This document shows, piece after piece, positions 23,759 through 40,945 of a stretch of DNA of 64,000 nucleotides. Source of the stretch: Rotaria socialis (Eukaryota; Rotifera; Eurotatoria; Philodinida; Philodinidae); assembly GCA_905331475.1 (NCBI GenBank), contig CAJNYU010004466.1, positions 24,730 through 88,729 on the forward strand, written 5' to 3'. Position 1 is the stretch's first letter, and every line of letters begins with the position of its first letter. Under the pieces are notes generated by a model, which saw only the letters and a program-made list of their open reading frames with translations, searched no databases and had not been told where the DNA came from. Made by a program: the position numbers and the translations under genes.

Positions 23759-24989
23759 CAGTAGTGAAAGCAAAGAACAAAAGAAACGAAACAAAGAGCT
23801 TTTTGGCTCTTCATAAACAAATGTGAATGCCCTATTTTTTTTTTGTTTGCTTAAAAGCAAATATGTTATCATTTTTTTTCTCTCTCTCTCTCTTTTTCTA
23901 CTTGCTTGTCTTTATTATTCGTAATAATAACCATTTGCTTTTCTTGTTTTTCTTTTGAATACACATGCAAACATATGTAACGAATTTTCATTGAAAATAA
24001 AATAATCAATCATAGGTACATATAATTGTCATCTCTATGATAGAATAGAATATTGTTTTTTTTTCTTCTCTCTCTTTCTCTTTTACTTCGGTTTGTTTAT
24101 TTTTTATTATTAGTATTCTTGTCGTTTGTTTTCTTTTTTGTTTTCAAACAAAGAAAAAACTATCCGTCCATTGGCAAGATTTTTCTACAGCCTTTTTTTG
24201 GTCTTTTTTTCTATATTGTTGTATGTTTCACAAGATTTTTTTTTAATAAGAAATACCAAGAAAAGAAAAAAAACTGCTTTTATCTCTCAACAAATGAAAA
24301 TAATTTTTAATAAATTGCGATGAAACTTAAGATGGGCGTAAAATTGACTTCAGGAAAAGTCTACGGTGTTGTATGTCAACTAAATTCAAAAAATCGATCT
24401 GTTGCCTCTTTCCTATATCAATACGAAACGAATCAATCATTCAACAAAAATTTATTTTTCAATCTTGAAAAATTTCACCCTGAGGTAATAAACAGCACAC
24501 AAACAACAACATGCTTTTAACTTCATCTACAATAATAAATTCATAGATGAATTACGATACGAAACTCCAAAAAAAAAAAACATCGACGACTCGGTCGGGA
24601 TTGATTTTTTAAAAATGTATTTTTAAATAAGACAAACATTTGAATAGAATGAACTGGTACGTGTTAGGTGAGCAGTACCTTTAACCGCATGATAATTCTA
24701 TGCTGAATTTTTACTACTCATTCTAGTACTTTTTCATGTGCAAATATAGTTTCGAATATTTTCCCAAAAGAATTTGAATCTACTGAACCCTAAAGATAAT
24801 ATTTCATGCATAGTCTGTTCTATTCATTTCATTTCACTGGAAAAAAAAACTAAAACAGCAATTTTCTGGTTAAAATAAACCAATCTTTTTGATATTATAT
24901 CGAAACATTTTCTGTGTTTTACAAAAAAACATAATATTTTATCTATGCAATAGAGAACAAGAGAGCAAAATGAACGATGATAAATAGTA
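23759..24989. other. Convergent gap between PLK4 and the SANT-like gene
   Basis: PLK4 3'UTR with T/C-rich tracts and AATAAA at 23996-24001. An open frame at 24320-24520 followed by a GTAATA donor-like site shows no family resemblance and no partner exon. The rest is AT-rich spacer. Confidence 0.4.
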
Positions 24990-25982
24990 TTAACTTGAAT
25001 CATCCATATTATTAATATTATGTATTTGTGCAAGTAGTGAATAAAAATTTGATGGTAGTGGTGTTCGTGTCTTTGACTTTTTCTCATCTTCAGATGGTGT
25101 TAATGAAGATTTTCGTTTTTCGCCTCGATTTGAAGGATTATTATCTTGTTGTGGTAGAATCTTTTCCGTTTGAGAATTATTATTCATCAGTAATTGTTGA
25201 AGAACTGGATATGGCGATGAATTTGTTTTTGTTGAAATAACACTCGAAAGTAATTGTATGAGTTGTAATTGATATGCTCGATCTTCTTGTCGACGTTGTA
25301 ATTCAAGATTAGCTTGCTGCTCGAGATATTTATACCAACGAGCCTAGAAGAAAAAAAATATTATATAAAAATTCAAAAGCGATAGAACAAACTATTCTTT
25401 ACTTCATTTTGTTGCTGATACTGAACTAATCGATCGATGGCTTGTGCCAATGTATCATTCGTTGAATCTTCTAATGGAATATGATTTTCATTTTCTTGTT
25501 CAACCTTAGCTATTATTGCCTCGCTATCTTCATCGTCACAGATTTCTTCTTCTTCTTCTTCTTCTTCTTCCTTGTCATCATCTTTCAATAGAGATTGCGA
25601 ATTGGATAATACTGACGATCCATTAAGATCTTCGACTCCGGAAAAAATTCGATGCATTTCATTAAAAAATGGACACGGTCGTTGCTGAAAAACATCACCA
25701 CGTTTAATAGCTTCATTCGTTTGTCGATACATTTTTTTTAATAATTTTATACGCATTTGACATTCTAGAATAGGATTTTTCTAATAAAACAAAATCAAAA
25801 TATTATTCTAACTTACGATCAGCCGTACGAGTTATTCCGATGGCTTGTAATTGATTGGCAATATCTTCGTAAATACAACGATTTCGACTATTTAAACGTA
25901 ATGCTGTTTGAGTTGCTGAATCAGCCCAAATACGAATTAATGCTTCAGTTTCATTGAAACTCCAACTAATTCCTCGTGGCAT
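24990..25982 (-). CDS. Myb/SANT-like DNA-binding protein
   Basis: On the minus strand three exons (25982-25817, 25764-25403, 25343-24990) join to 293 residues. Residues about 5-75 resemble a Myb/SANT-like (trihelix or MADF-type) domain: WSFNETEALIRIWAD near the start, YEDIANQLQAIGITRTADQ, and QMRIKLLKKMYRQ. The first tryptophan and the RTADQ-QMRIKLLKK recognition-helix pattern are typical. A strongly acidic run follows (DDDKEEEEEEEEE), then a Gln-rich coiled segment (RWYKYLEQQANLELQRRQED) and a basic, Ser-rich tail. This layout is common in lineage-specific transcription regulators and in domesticated transposon-derived DNA-binding proteins. The target is unknown. Confidence 0.7.
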
Positions 25983-26950
25983 TATTTTCTCTTAGTTACA
26001 CACGTTTCTAAATTGATTCTTGCGTCTGAATAACACGTTCACAATAAACGGAAAAGGTCAAAAAACGACAACGTTGCTCATTATAGACTAGAAAAAAAAA
26101 TTCGTGTTCGCTAACAGAATGAAAAAAATTTTCGTTGAACTATTGCTGTTTGTTATAGAATTTTATTAGCGAATAACTTTTTCTCTCTCCGTTTCTATCG
26201 CCGAATGAATTAAATGACATAACATAACATACGCAACCGAACGCATTATTTCCGTCTATTTCGTGTTCATTTGTGTCATTCCTTTTAAAGCAGAGAATCA
26301 ACTTCACTGGAGGATACATGGCATAAAACAAAATAAAGAAACGCCGAATGTACATAATTAAGAATTTGTATATTTTATCTCGATATAGTTTGATAATGAT
26401 TGTTTTCCTATGATATTATGGTCATCATTGTGTCACTTTAGCATAATTATTAACAACAATATCTTCAAGAAAAAAAAGCAACATAGACTGCAGACCAATT
26501 CGTCAAGGAGCTATTTTTTACTTAAATTTAAAAGATAATCTTCATAGAAACTTAATTAAGTATCACTCAAAAAGAGACGCTATTGTACGACAGATGCGAA
26601 ATAATTGTCTGAATCTGACTTCAAGTCGAAAATACGACATTCGAAATTGTAGCTGATACGAAGAGCTAGGACCTTTGTCTACAAATGAGATGTTTTGGTT
26701 TGATCAAGTGCTAATTCGTAATATTTAAATAAAATGTTTTGAAAAATGTAAATATGATCATCAATCTACGAAACTAATTAAGAGTATAAATATTCTCTTC
26801 ATTCGTACTCTATTAAACTGTAACATTGTTTGTTTAAGAGGCCGAAATTATTGAATTTATTGAAGCAGTTTGAATCCCGTGCATATTTTAGAATTGAACT
26901 AGGATGACAAAAAAGAACTGTTCCCAATTAGAAAATTGCGTTTTTTCTTC
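25983..26950. other. Gap between ALDH copy A and the SANT-like gene
   Basis: AT-rich sequence carrying the SANT-like gene's promoter and the ALDH 3'UTR, with no supported exon. A TTTGAATCCC word near 26868 looks like a tRNA T-arm, but no matching A-box or cloverleaf is present. Confidence 0.4.
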
Positions 26951-29245
<2,295 letters not shown>

Positions 29246-29697
29246 CTGAAAAGAATAGGAGAAAAAAAAACTAGTAAAAAGCTTAAGCCAATGTGTTTCG
29301 ATTCACAAACGACAAGATTATGAATTTGTCGTCAACTATGTTGATAAGAGCGCAGCTATAGGCTTCGTTCGTACTTTTCTTGTTGCTTCTTTTTCGTTCG
29401 TATTTGCACAAAACACGAACCCCTTTTTTTCGTCTTCCTCTCTCTTTCATTCCCTCGATGATAGTGAAAAAAGAAATAGTGTGTGAAGAAATGTCGATTT
29501 TATTTTGCTAACATACTGATACGGGTCAAAAGGTATTGCGAAACATGAAATTATCAAATGCGAGAAAAAATGAATAACTTATTAAGTAGATGTTGATCGC
29601 GAGTCCGATAGCCATGATTTCAAAGACAGAGAAAACAACGGGAAGTTTTTCATGTAAATTAGAATACATATTTTTGATAGAAAATAAAAATAAACTA
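29246..29697. other. Spacer between the two ALDH copies
   Basis: Holds the 3'UTR of copy B and presumably the promoter of copy A. A T/C-rich tract lies near 29380-29460. The minus-strand open frame at 29526-29717 overlaps the end of copy B and has no support. Confidence 0.4.
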
Positions 29698-31972
<2,275 letters not shown>

Positions 31973-34943
31973 CTTAAAAGATTTTAGAAAAGCGATTAAG
32001 AAATTCAAATTTTTTGTGTTTTGACTAAAAAAAAGAGAAATTTGCAGTGTCAGCATAATCCATATTGCAAAAAAGCATAGATGTGTTTTTTTTTCATATT
32101 TTACTCTAAAGTAACCTCTCCTCTATAGGCAAATAGTAACCCAATCTTTTATTCTTCGCTCTCCTGGTAACATTTTTCTCTCTATCTCAATAGTAGATAA
32201 ATGCACTAAAAACAGTGGTGCTTCTATCTTTGCCTTTGATTTGATAGGTCAAATAAATGACTAAATAGCAAAATAGATTGTCGTGTAATTTTTATACTGA
32301 CTATGCAACAATTCATCATAAACAAAAAAGAAGCTGGTTTTTGATGAGAATGTTTCACTAAGCATTCATACAAGGTAACGCGACGTTAGCGTCGCCAACC
32401 CTCTACTGAAAGGATTCAATCATGTAGAACGTAGCTATCCAAAGCTATCTAGCTGGGAGACTTCACATTTTACAGTTTCGAAATGATTTTCATGGAAAAC
32501 ACGATTGATAACCGAGCATAAATAGAAAACTTGCTTGGAAGTATCACCAAGAAAACGGCATTTAAGTAGTACTCACTAATACTATATGGCAATAGTGAAA
32601 TTAAGTGCATATGATCTACTACAGCTCAAGCTATGCTTCGAAAACTTTCGATCAGCTTGATGGCGGAGCGAAGAAAAGATCCATTCAGGAGAGCTATGAT
32701 CGAAATACTCCATTTTAGTAAAGTTACAACTCAAATTGACCTATGAACTAGATATTTAACATCAATGTGCACAAGTAGATCAGAGATTAAATCAAACTGA
32801 CTTTTTTAAACTCGATTTCGGTTAGATTCGTCCTCATTTTTGCGCAATCCCATGTCGGTTCATTTTGTTTCGATGCGTTTCCCGTCTAGAATGCATATAT
32901 TCATTCCCGGGTGCACGTTCACAGATAGATAAGACTAAGATTTACATCTTTTGAATCAAATCCACTCGCAATCTGGAAAAACTAAACTTATCAAGATAAT
33001 CACGACAAATATTAATTTCAAATATTTCACATGAGTTGAGCAATTATTTCACGACCTGTCTTCGGAAGAACTTCAAGATATCTACTATCTTCAAAAATTG
33101 CTTCAACTTTTCTGAGCGAGACAACGTGTCACTACTCTATAAGTCTCCAAGGCCTGTAGTCTTATAATCAAAACAGATTTTCAACTGTGCGACTGGTAGC
33201 CCCACTAGTTTTGTCTCATATATGCGGTGAACGTGATCCTTTTAAACACGGCATGATTGATTGAAAGCTTCACCTCATTCTATAATTATTAGATGAAAAC
33301 AAAGAGAACTTTCAAAAAACCCGAAAACAACAGTTGTGGGACTAATTTAATCCAGTTTCATCTACATATGCGATAAATTCCTCATCATTTAGAGAAGAAT
33401 GAGACCAGATTCCCGAGTACTTATCCAGTTCGAGTCCGTTCGTAGATGCGCTAATCTAGAATTCTAGGAGTTAAGTTTGAATAAATTCTTCGTGCTACAA
33501 TAAAAGTTGACATATCAAGAATAAACTGAAGACTTTGAAAAAGAAACCTTCAACGTCTTAGTGCAGGTCAGCGGCTAGTCGTTACCAAATTGAGAATCAA
33601 TTCCACCGCAAGATGCATATAGTTTATTCGTAATAAGGCCTCACATAACTATACAATACAGCTAACACTATAAACATCATCGGATGGTATCGTTAAAAAA
33701 TTTCCCTACAAAGAATTCCTATCACGAAAATGGGACGATCTAACTAGTTCCTAATGCATTATAAACTTGCTTGAACTACAAAATTAAAAAAAAATGGCAA
33801 CACCATCGTGTTCCCCGATCCAGATTACCTTCGGCCATACCTATACCTACCCCTAGAGAAATTGTTTGATGCTAGGTAAGTTTATGCATCTGCTTTTGCT
33901 ATGACGAACGAACGAACGAACACATACAAACGGACGACGCTAGCTCGCTTTTCGTATAACCCTTCTTTCAGTAGAGGGAATGAGAAAAGAAGAAGATAGA
34001 AATGGCACATTTTAGTTTTTTAGAACAATCAAGTAAAGAAACTTCTTAGAAAATCTTCCGTTGCCTACTGTAGAATAATTTGCTATCGTATAACATTTCC
34101 AATATCCGATTATCAAATTATGATTTGAAGCCAAAGGAAATAATAATAAATCCTATGAATAGATGGTCTGCATCATATCGAAAGAAATCAAATTACCAAT
34201 TATGTCTGCTCCTGATTTACACCAAAGAGAAATATGTCGCAAAATATTTTCAGTAGCCTCAACTGTTTTTGTAAATATCACTTCAATGAATGCATAGAAA
34301 ATATAAGCAAAACTTAAACTATTTTCATACTTTTGTGCCTTCTGCTTGAAAAGAAGTTTGTGAAATATTGGCGATCGGGTGTGTTGTAATACATGGTAAT
34401 TTGTGCTATTCACCGTTTGCATAGGCTAGCATGCATTTCAATGCAATTTAACGAAGCTTTGATTATAAATTGTATTGTAACGATCAAACTGAATCGAAGA
34501 CACACCTAACCTTTCGACTATACTGCAACGTAGGTAAGTCCAGTGATGTCATTGTAAACGAGGTTTCAAGTATAACGAGCGAACCCTTTTAGGAACTTTT
34601 GCTGGTCTGTATTGTACAATAAACTTTCAGTTCTTTCCAGTTGACCTAAAAGATTAAATCATGTTGAAAATTCCTGTTATGATTTTTACTTCTTATTGCA
34701 ACAGAATACATTTCAAAACGTCTAATAGCGAGTGAAAGCACACAAACATTTATTTACGCATCAATTAATTACCAATAAATAAACTACTTTGTAATATTTC
34801 GAAAAAGAAACTGTTCATACACAACATTATCATAAATGTATGAGAGTAATGATAAGAACACGACAACAAACAGAAAGACTGGTGATAAACTAATCGAGTT
34901 CAAACGGAAAGATCGAATATATCTAATGGAAAAATGTCGCTTA
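31973..34943. other. 3-kb gap with faint decayed coding stretches
   Basis: No intact gene is supported. On the minus strand, 33450-33351, 33281-33211 and 33122-33030 give stop-free protein-like stretches (for example NDEEFIAYVDETG; FKRITFTAYM; YLEVLPKTGREIIAQL) broken by stops and frame changes, and the minus-strand frame 34422-34153 may be part of the same remnant. A small GCGAC/GTCGC hairpin sits near 32385. Direct AACG repeats occur near 33910. Confidence 0.3.
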
Positions 34944-37258
34944 TTAATTATTTTCCTGACGTGCCATTATTCGTTTGCTCATTTGGCGTATATTTGAATA
35001 AATTTGGTCTTCGTTTACATTATCATCATTCACTGTTAAATGGCTTTGATTTGTACCAGCAATTGGTTTTGATACAATAGTAAGTAAATCAGTTAGAAAA
35101 TCACGATTACCAAGTATTTCAACATGTGTTACTGCATATTCGCCACCTCTTAGAGCATCTTCAAGACGTGTTGTTAAAATATCAAATGTTGTTGTTTTAT
35201 GTACATATTCCCGAGTAATTGCTTTAACATGTCCTGGATTATGATACGCGCCTGGCTTTTTCCATGGACCTGCACACATATGGCCAAGCGAAACGAGTGG
35301 CACAGTTGCATCACCAGGACCAAGATAAACACCGGATTTAATACGCGCCGATGAATTCGTATGAGAAGTGTTAAAAAGAAGTAAAGCACTAGAACAATAA
35401 TCTGTACCAGGATAAAAACCATAAGAATAACCACTAAAATATAACGAAATAATAATTTTTAAATAGCAAAAATATCACGGGAAAATACTCACCATTCTGT
35501 CATTGGTTCTTTGACATAACCATACACTAGAAAGAAAGAAATCAGTGTATTTCTCAAATTTTCATAGATCCTCAAATGTTGAGTATAGAACGATATCACA
35601 TTCTGTCGTTAGATATTAGAATAGAAAAACAATGCTTTAATACAGATGTCTTCACTTTTAATTCGAAAAAATTTAACATTCGGATATTATCATTATCAAA
35701 GTAAGACTGGTAACACAATTAAAATATCACCACTAATTTTACTCACATCAATTGGTCAATGAAATAAACATTATTTTTATACTTTCCAGAAGAATCTATT
35801 ATTGATGATGGTGGTTTACTTAGTAAATTAGGATAGAAATATTTTATTATGGTATAGAAAATATCTAAATTCGTTCTATTTCTTTTAACGTAGAAATTAA
35901 AACAAAATAAGATCAAAAAATCTTCAGTCGCACGAGGAATTAACTCTATCCAATCAGTTATGTCTTTCTCGCAAGCGATTGGAACTATCTTCCTTCGACA
36001 TTCATAAGAGTCAATATAATGAAATAATAAACTTACTGCAATAAATTTTGAGATCAGTTACATTTGGCAAAGGTGTTGATAATGGATCAGCCCAATATCT
36101 TGAATCTGATTTCCATTTTTTTGTTTTATCATCAGCTTTCGATTGATACATTGAACTATCGAAAACGTAATATTTGTTGACTAAATTCATATAGCGTGGT
36201 GCCATGATTTTTAAAACATCAAAAAATTGTTCAACTGTATGATTATGTGTCATAATTTCTTGAATCAATTCTGGTTTAGCATAAAATTCTTCGAGTATAG
36301 AATCGAAACCATGATTATAATCAATTTCTTCTTCACATTTTTCTTGTATTTCTCGTAATTTATCTGCAAAATGTTTATAGCGATCTATCGGGAAAGTAAG
36401 CATATGTTCAAATGAATTCTTTTCCGTTCCAAAACATTCTTTCCAGACATTGCTTCCACCTAAATAAAAATATGAATTCATAAAACACATTAATTTAAAT
36501 AAGACTCAAACGATTTACCTCGTGGAAACATGGATGCCACACTACCCAATGCACGAAAAAATTTAGGAAAAACGACAAGTTTACCAACAAGTTTCCCAAG
36601 AATACTTCGACCAAGATCACCCAAAACAGCTGTGTCTTTCATTTCACCGGATAGAACAGCACTAAATGCTTTCGGTGTACCTAATAAAGGTCCACCAACA
36701 TCAAGAAATGTTGCTACACTATAAGTAAGAAAGATCAATGAATTACACAATAAACGAAAGTATTTTATTTTTCTTTCACTTGTCATCAATCCATTGATCA
36801 CCTGCTTGTTCAGTAACCCAACGAAGAAAATAAAGCACATAAGTAGCTCCCATTGAATGCGTTAGTAGTGCAACCTTTTCACCATGTTTTATTCTATGAA
36901 GGAAAAAATATATAAGAAGAGAAAAAAACGCAAAAAAATAAATGAATTTACCGAAGAAATTCTGTATAAAATTTCAATTGTGTAAAATAACCATCACGTT
37001 CTTCAAGATATTGTGGTTGTAATCTCCAATCATAACCAAGTGTTACTAAATTGGTCGGATCATAACCGATATCAGCTAAATTTTGAATAACTTTACTCCA
37101 TAGCCAATACCCAGGAAATCTAGCTAGTGAAAGAAATACTACACTGACAAAATTAAATGTTTATCTAGCTTACACATAATCAGCTGCAGCCCAGCCGAGT
37201 ACAGGCCGAAGACGAATCGAATCAGGATCTCTCCTATATGAAGGAAATAGAAATAGAA

Positions 37259-37305
<47 letters not shown>

Positions 37306-37913
37306 CTCTTTTGCATACCAATTCGTAAGTTAAGTGAAATATGCTTAAGCCAACATTGATGATCTCGACTAATACTATCCACCATTTGCATTGATGTCCA
37401 AAAGCGATGACGAAATTTACCAGCTGTACATTCTGTTCCTTGCCATAATTCTAAACCAGTTGATACAATACCTGGTATGATAATAACTGGCATCGATGGT
37501 TGTCGATATTTAGCTAAATGTTGTCCCGGACGAAGTATAAATTCTTCAGATGTTAAATTAAACTTTCTCAGCATATCTTCTAATGAGTTTCGTATCAAAA
37601 TTGAATAATCCGGTCGTAGAAACATAATGAGATAAAACAAACCAAAAACGAACAATAATTTACAACAGAAATGATTACATATCCATGAAGATTTGTCTTT
37701 TTTAGGTTTTTTAATATCATGCTCTGATTCATGATCAGTCTTGTCTGTTGGTTTATAATTGAAGTATGATGCCAACCATGGAATTATTGACTGTCGAATA
37801 GGTGATTTCTCGGATGATATCTCATCCGTATTCGATTTTTTTCTTTTATTGCGACGATGATGAACATTTGTTTCATTTGAATTTGGCATCACATTCAATG
37901 TTTCGTTCGCCAT
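34944..37913 (-). CDS. Phospholipid:diacylglycerol acyltransferase (PDAT), LCAT-like lipase family
   Basis: Seven minus-strand exons (37913-37174, 37119-36952, 36893-36780, 36718-36519, 36459-36037, 35526-35493, 35433-34944) join in phase to 722 residues. A charged cytosolic N terminus is followed by one membrane anchor (about 85-99, KLLFVFGLFYLIMFL) and a lumenal alpha/beta-hydrolase domain. PDAT landmarks: PVIIIPGIVSTGLELW, DHQCWLKHISL, GYWLWSKVIQNLADIGYDP, GYDWRL, nucleophile motif THSMG (Ser316), GDATVPLVSLG (Asp601) and HVEILGN (His663). PDAT moves an acyl chain from a phospholipid to diacylglycerol, making triacylglycerol at the ER. The first exon reads in frame through an (AG)n repeat giving (Arg-Glu)6 at about 205-216. 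An in-frame Met at 38027 would add 38 residues. Confidence 0.88.
37264..37301. repeat. (CT)n microsatellite inside the PDAT first coding exon
   Basis: Nineteen CT units, read on the minus strand as AGA GAG codons (Arg-Glu). Flanking GTATGC and TATAG resemble splice sites, but removing that segment would break the frame. Confidence 0.85.
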
Positions 37914-39980
37914 TACTCTACGATACAATGAAAAATCATAAAGAATGAAATAGCTTATAATTATTATCGACCTTGTACCCAATGGCATGAGAACGAAAGA
38001 AAAATAAAAGCTAACTATAAAATGCAAGCAGATGCAAAAAATGGAATGTATTGAACTACGAAGCCATTAACTGAAAAATCATTCTTACCAATTAAACTAT
38101 CGGTTAGTTCTGTATTTCGATGGTTAAATTTACTCCTTGTCTATCACATTCACTATTTTCTCTTTTAATCATACTAAACAATTTTTTTCTTGGTTGTTTT
38201 GGCCATATTTGTATAAGAACTAAAAAAACAGCTCGAATCTTTTTCGCACAATCGAATTCACCGAAGAAGATGACGAATTTTTCTTTTTGTGTTTCAAATT
38301 GAAGCTAAATTTATATGTAGCGTAAAATTTATTTTAAATGCATCCATAAGCTTTCACAGAACAAACATAAAATTTGTATGCATCATGTGGTTCCGAGAAA
38401 AAACAACTATTAGTTTTATAGCAAGTGAAGCTACATGCCAAATCACGTATCTTAAGTTAGGATGATTTTTTCCAGAAAAGACATTATCAATGCCAAAGAA
38501 GTGACTTTGATGGAACTAAATATCAAGAATGAACATGATAAATAATCCTATACCAGGTAAGGAAAATAATTTCAATAGTACGATAATACTCGCATATTAT
38601 GAAAAGGCTAATTTGAAATGCAGAGATATTTTTAAATTAAGTTTAAGAAAGTGAAAAATAGAGACGAAAATGAGCATGTAATTTGACTATGAATATTTGT
38701 TTTGCTATTAATAAATATTAGTTGATCAAAGATAACAAGACAACAATCTTGATGCATCTGGTAATTGCTGGGCGTCATTTGCTTTTATTCGTAATTTGTT
38801 TGCCTATAAATTTCGTTGACTAACTCAATACTCCTATAACTAGCATGTTGGACGATGAAAATGACCACTAGTGTACTGTCACATGAAATTTTATGTGGAA
38901 TATTAGATAATTCTCTATCGATAATGATCTATCAATCATTTTGGATAAATCAAATGGAATTCTATTCTTGACTCCCATGCTATCAAGATACTTAATGGTC
39001 AGTTTTTCAGAAATGTTACCCTTGGAAAATTATCAATCAATGTCATCTTGAACACTTCTCTAAATGATTCATATTCTTAGTAGAATTGGCGAAAACAAGA
39101 AATGGTAATTGTTACTAAAATAGATAAAAAAAAAAAAGACTATAGGAGATACAGCGTCATTTTGTTTGTCGATAGGATCGACTTCTTAGTCGTTCTCAAC
39201 GATGAGGGATATATTAGGCAACAAGTCAATTTTTAGCGAGATATTAGATGAAAAGAACAACGAGAAAAGATAACGAATACTCTATTCTGTAATGTACCAC
39301 GTTCTCGATGTTGTCATGTGCTGTCTATGTTCATTCGTGCGTAAAATTCAATAACGATTGTTTCTCAGCGTCTATTTCTATTACAGTTCTATTTTTGATT
39401 TTTTTTTCCTAATATAGACAATTTCGAATACTATGAAACTACTATTATCAAACGGAGTTTTATCTGAAGTCTAGCAGTAACAATGATTGTCTTCACTAAA
39501 CGCCTCGGATAATTTAGTACAGTTACTCTAATTTTCCGAGTTGTATAATTAGTAAGAGACGTGAATTTTTTTTGTTCTTTATTCTCTTATGAAAAAATCT
39601 ACAGGAACATAGCGATATTTGAAATAATAATAAATATCAATTTTCTTTACTTTTTTTTCTTCCTTCTTTCTTTCTTTCTTTCTTTCTGTTCTCGGTATCT
39701 ATATCTGTAACATGATTTCATAACACATTCTTAAGAGAACAACAGTATTTTGCCGCTGCATTATCGACATGAAAATCCAACGAAGAAAGAAAATAACCGT
39801 TACTGTAGGTATGTGCACACATGATTATCATGAGTAATATATGAGACTTGCATCGGTTAACATATACAGCGTGATCCACCAAAAAAAAGAGCTAAAACAA
39901 TTCAACACGGTATATTTATATCTACAAATAATAAAAAAACAAATCAAACGGCATTATTGAAAAATCTTTTCTCGTTTCAG
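37914..39980. other. Divergent gap between PDAT and the EF-hand gene
   Basis: AT-rich sequence without a supported exon. A (TTTC)n tract lies at about 39663-39687. The splice acceptor TTTCAG at 39975-39980, directly before the EF-hand start codon, implies a 5'UTR exon of that gene somewhere upstream. Confidence 0.45.
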
Positions 39981-40580
39981 ATGGGAAATCATCTACATAA
40001 ACAATATAAAATTTACCAAATATTAACTGATGACACATTAGCACATTGTCATGCCGTTACCAAATTTAGTGATGATGAGATTCGTGCTGAACATGAAAAA
40101 TTTTTTCGTATTACGGGAAACGGCTGCTTAAAAAAATCTCATATGGAAGAATTACTAGGTGATTATGTTCCACTAGGAAAACATAAAAATATAAAGTATT
40201 TAACTAAATGTATTTTTTCTACGATCGATACAAATAATGATGGCTACATTGATTTTCTTGAATATTTAATAAGTATAAAATTTTTCAAAACCAAATCACC
40301 GATTGAAAAGGCTAATTTTATGTTTCGCATTCTGGATAAAAATGGTGATAAACATGTTACACTTAAAGAAATCGAACCTCTACTCAAATGTTTAGAAGAG
40401 TATCATAAGTCATCATCGAATACTCATGTTACCAATATGATGAATGATGGTGCAAAATCAGCAGCATGTGCTGTTCTTGCAAAATTAGATGAAAATAACT
40501 CAGGAGATATTGGCGTTTCGGAATTTGTTGACGGATGGCTTAAAGATGAAACTATACGAGCATTATTTACATTCCAATGA
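39981..40580 (+). CDS. Diverged neuronal-calcium-sensor-like EF-hand protein
   Basis: This single coding exon gives 199 residues. The ATG sits right after a splice acceptor (TTTCAG), so a 5'UTR intron is likely. The protein begins MGNHLHK, with Gly2 available for N-myristoylation as in neuronal calcium sensors. There are four EF-hand positions. The first is degenerate (RITGNGCLKKSH), the second canonical (DTNNDGYIDFLE), the third has Lys at loop position 6 where Gly is usual (DKNGDKHVTLKE), and the fourth is good (DENNSGDIGVSE). Spacing and the short hydrophobic end (ETIRALFTFQ) match the NCS/visinin/hippocalcin family. Such proteins are calcium-myristoyl switches at membranes. A calcineurin-B-like identity is less likely but not excluded. 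Confidence 0.8.
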   Translation: MGNHLHKQYKIYQILTDDTLAHCHAVTKFSDDEIRAEHEKFFRITGNGCLKKSHMEELLGDYVPLGKHKNIKYLTKCIFSTIDTNNDGYIDFLEYLISIKFFKTKSPIEKANFMFRILDKNGDKHVTLKEIEPLLKCLEEYHKSSSNTHVTNMMNDGAKSAACAVLAKLDENNSGDIGVSEFVDGWLKDETIRALFTFQ

Positions 40581-40945
40581 TGTACAAAAAAAAAGCAAAT
40601 CGAAAGACAAAACTTATTTGACATATTGTCATATGTGATTTTTTTTTTCAATATATATGATCACTTTCAGATTTTTTTCTTTCGGTTCACACGAAACAAA
40701 AACAAACAAAATATTTCAATAACAAAACAGAACAAAGCAGAGCGCATATTTGGCAAATGTAGTTCCGCCTTTTTCTCTATCAAAATCAGAGACCAAAACA
40801 AAAAATAAACAAACAAAACAGATCACAAAAAAAATGTTCACTGTGCGTACATAACAGTGATTTAGACGAACAGAAAAATTAAATACTATACTAGAACATC
40901 ACAGAAAACAACGAGAAAAAATCGTAACAAAAAAACTAAAATTTC
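40581..40945. other. Convergent 3' gap
   Basis: A-rich 3'UTR sequence between the ends of the EF-hand gene and the 190-aa gene on the opposite strand. No other feature was seen. Confidence 0.5.

Noticed and set aside
24320-24520. 66-residue plus-strand frame followed by a donor-like GTAATA
   Set aside because: No family resemblance, no partner exon, and it lies in the PLK4 3' region.
26860-26890. TTTGAATCCC resembling a tRNA T-arm
   Set aside because: No A-box, anticodon arm or acceptor stem pairs around it.
34153-34422. Minus-strand 89-residue frame as an intact gene
   Set aside because: No recognisable domain, no neighbouring exons, and surrounding sequence looks decayed; kept only as a possible remnant.
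37914-38027. N-terminal extension of PDAT from an upstream in-frame Met
   Set aside because: It cannot be excluded, but the extra 38 residues are hydrophobic and not typical of the family, and MANET starts the charged cytosolic tail expected before the anchor.
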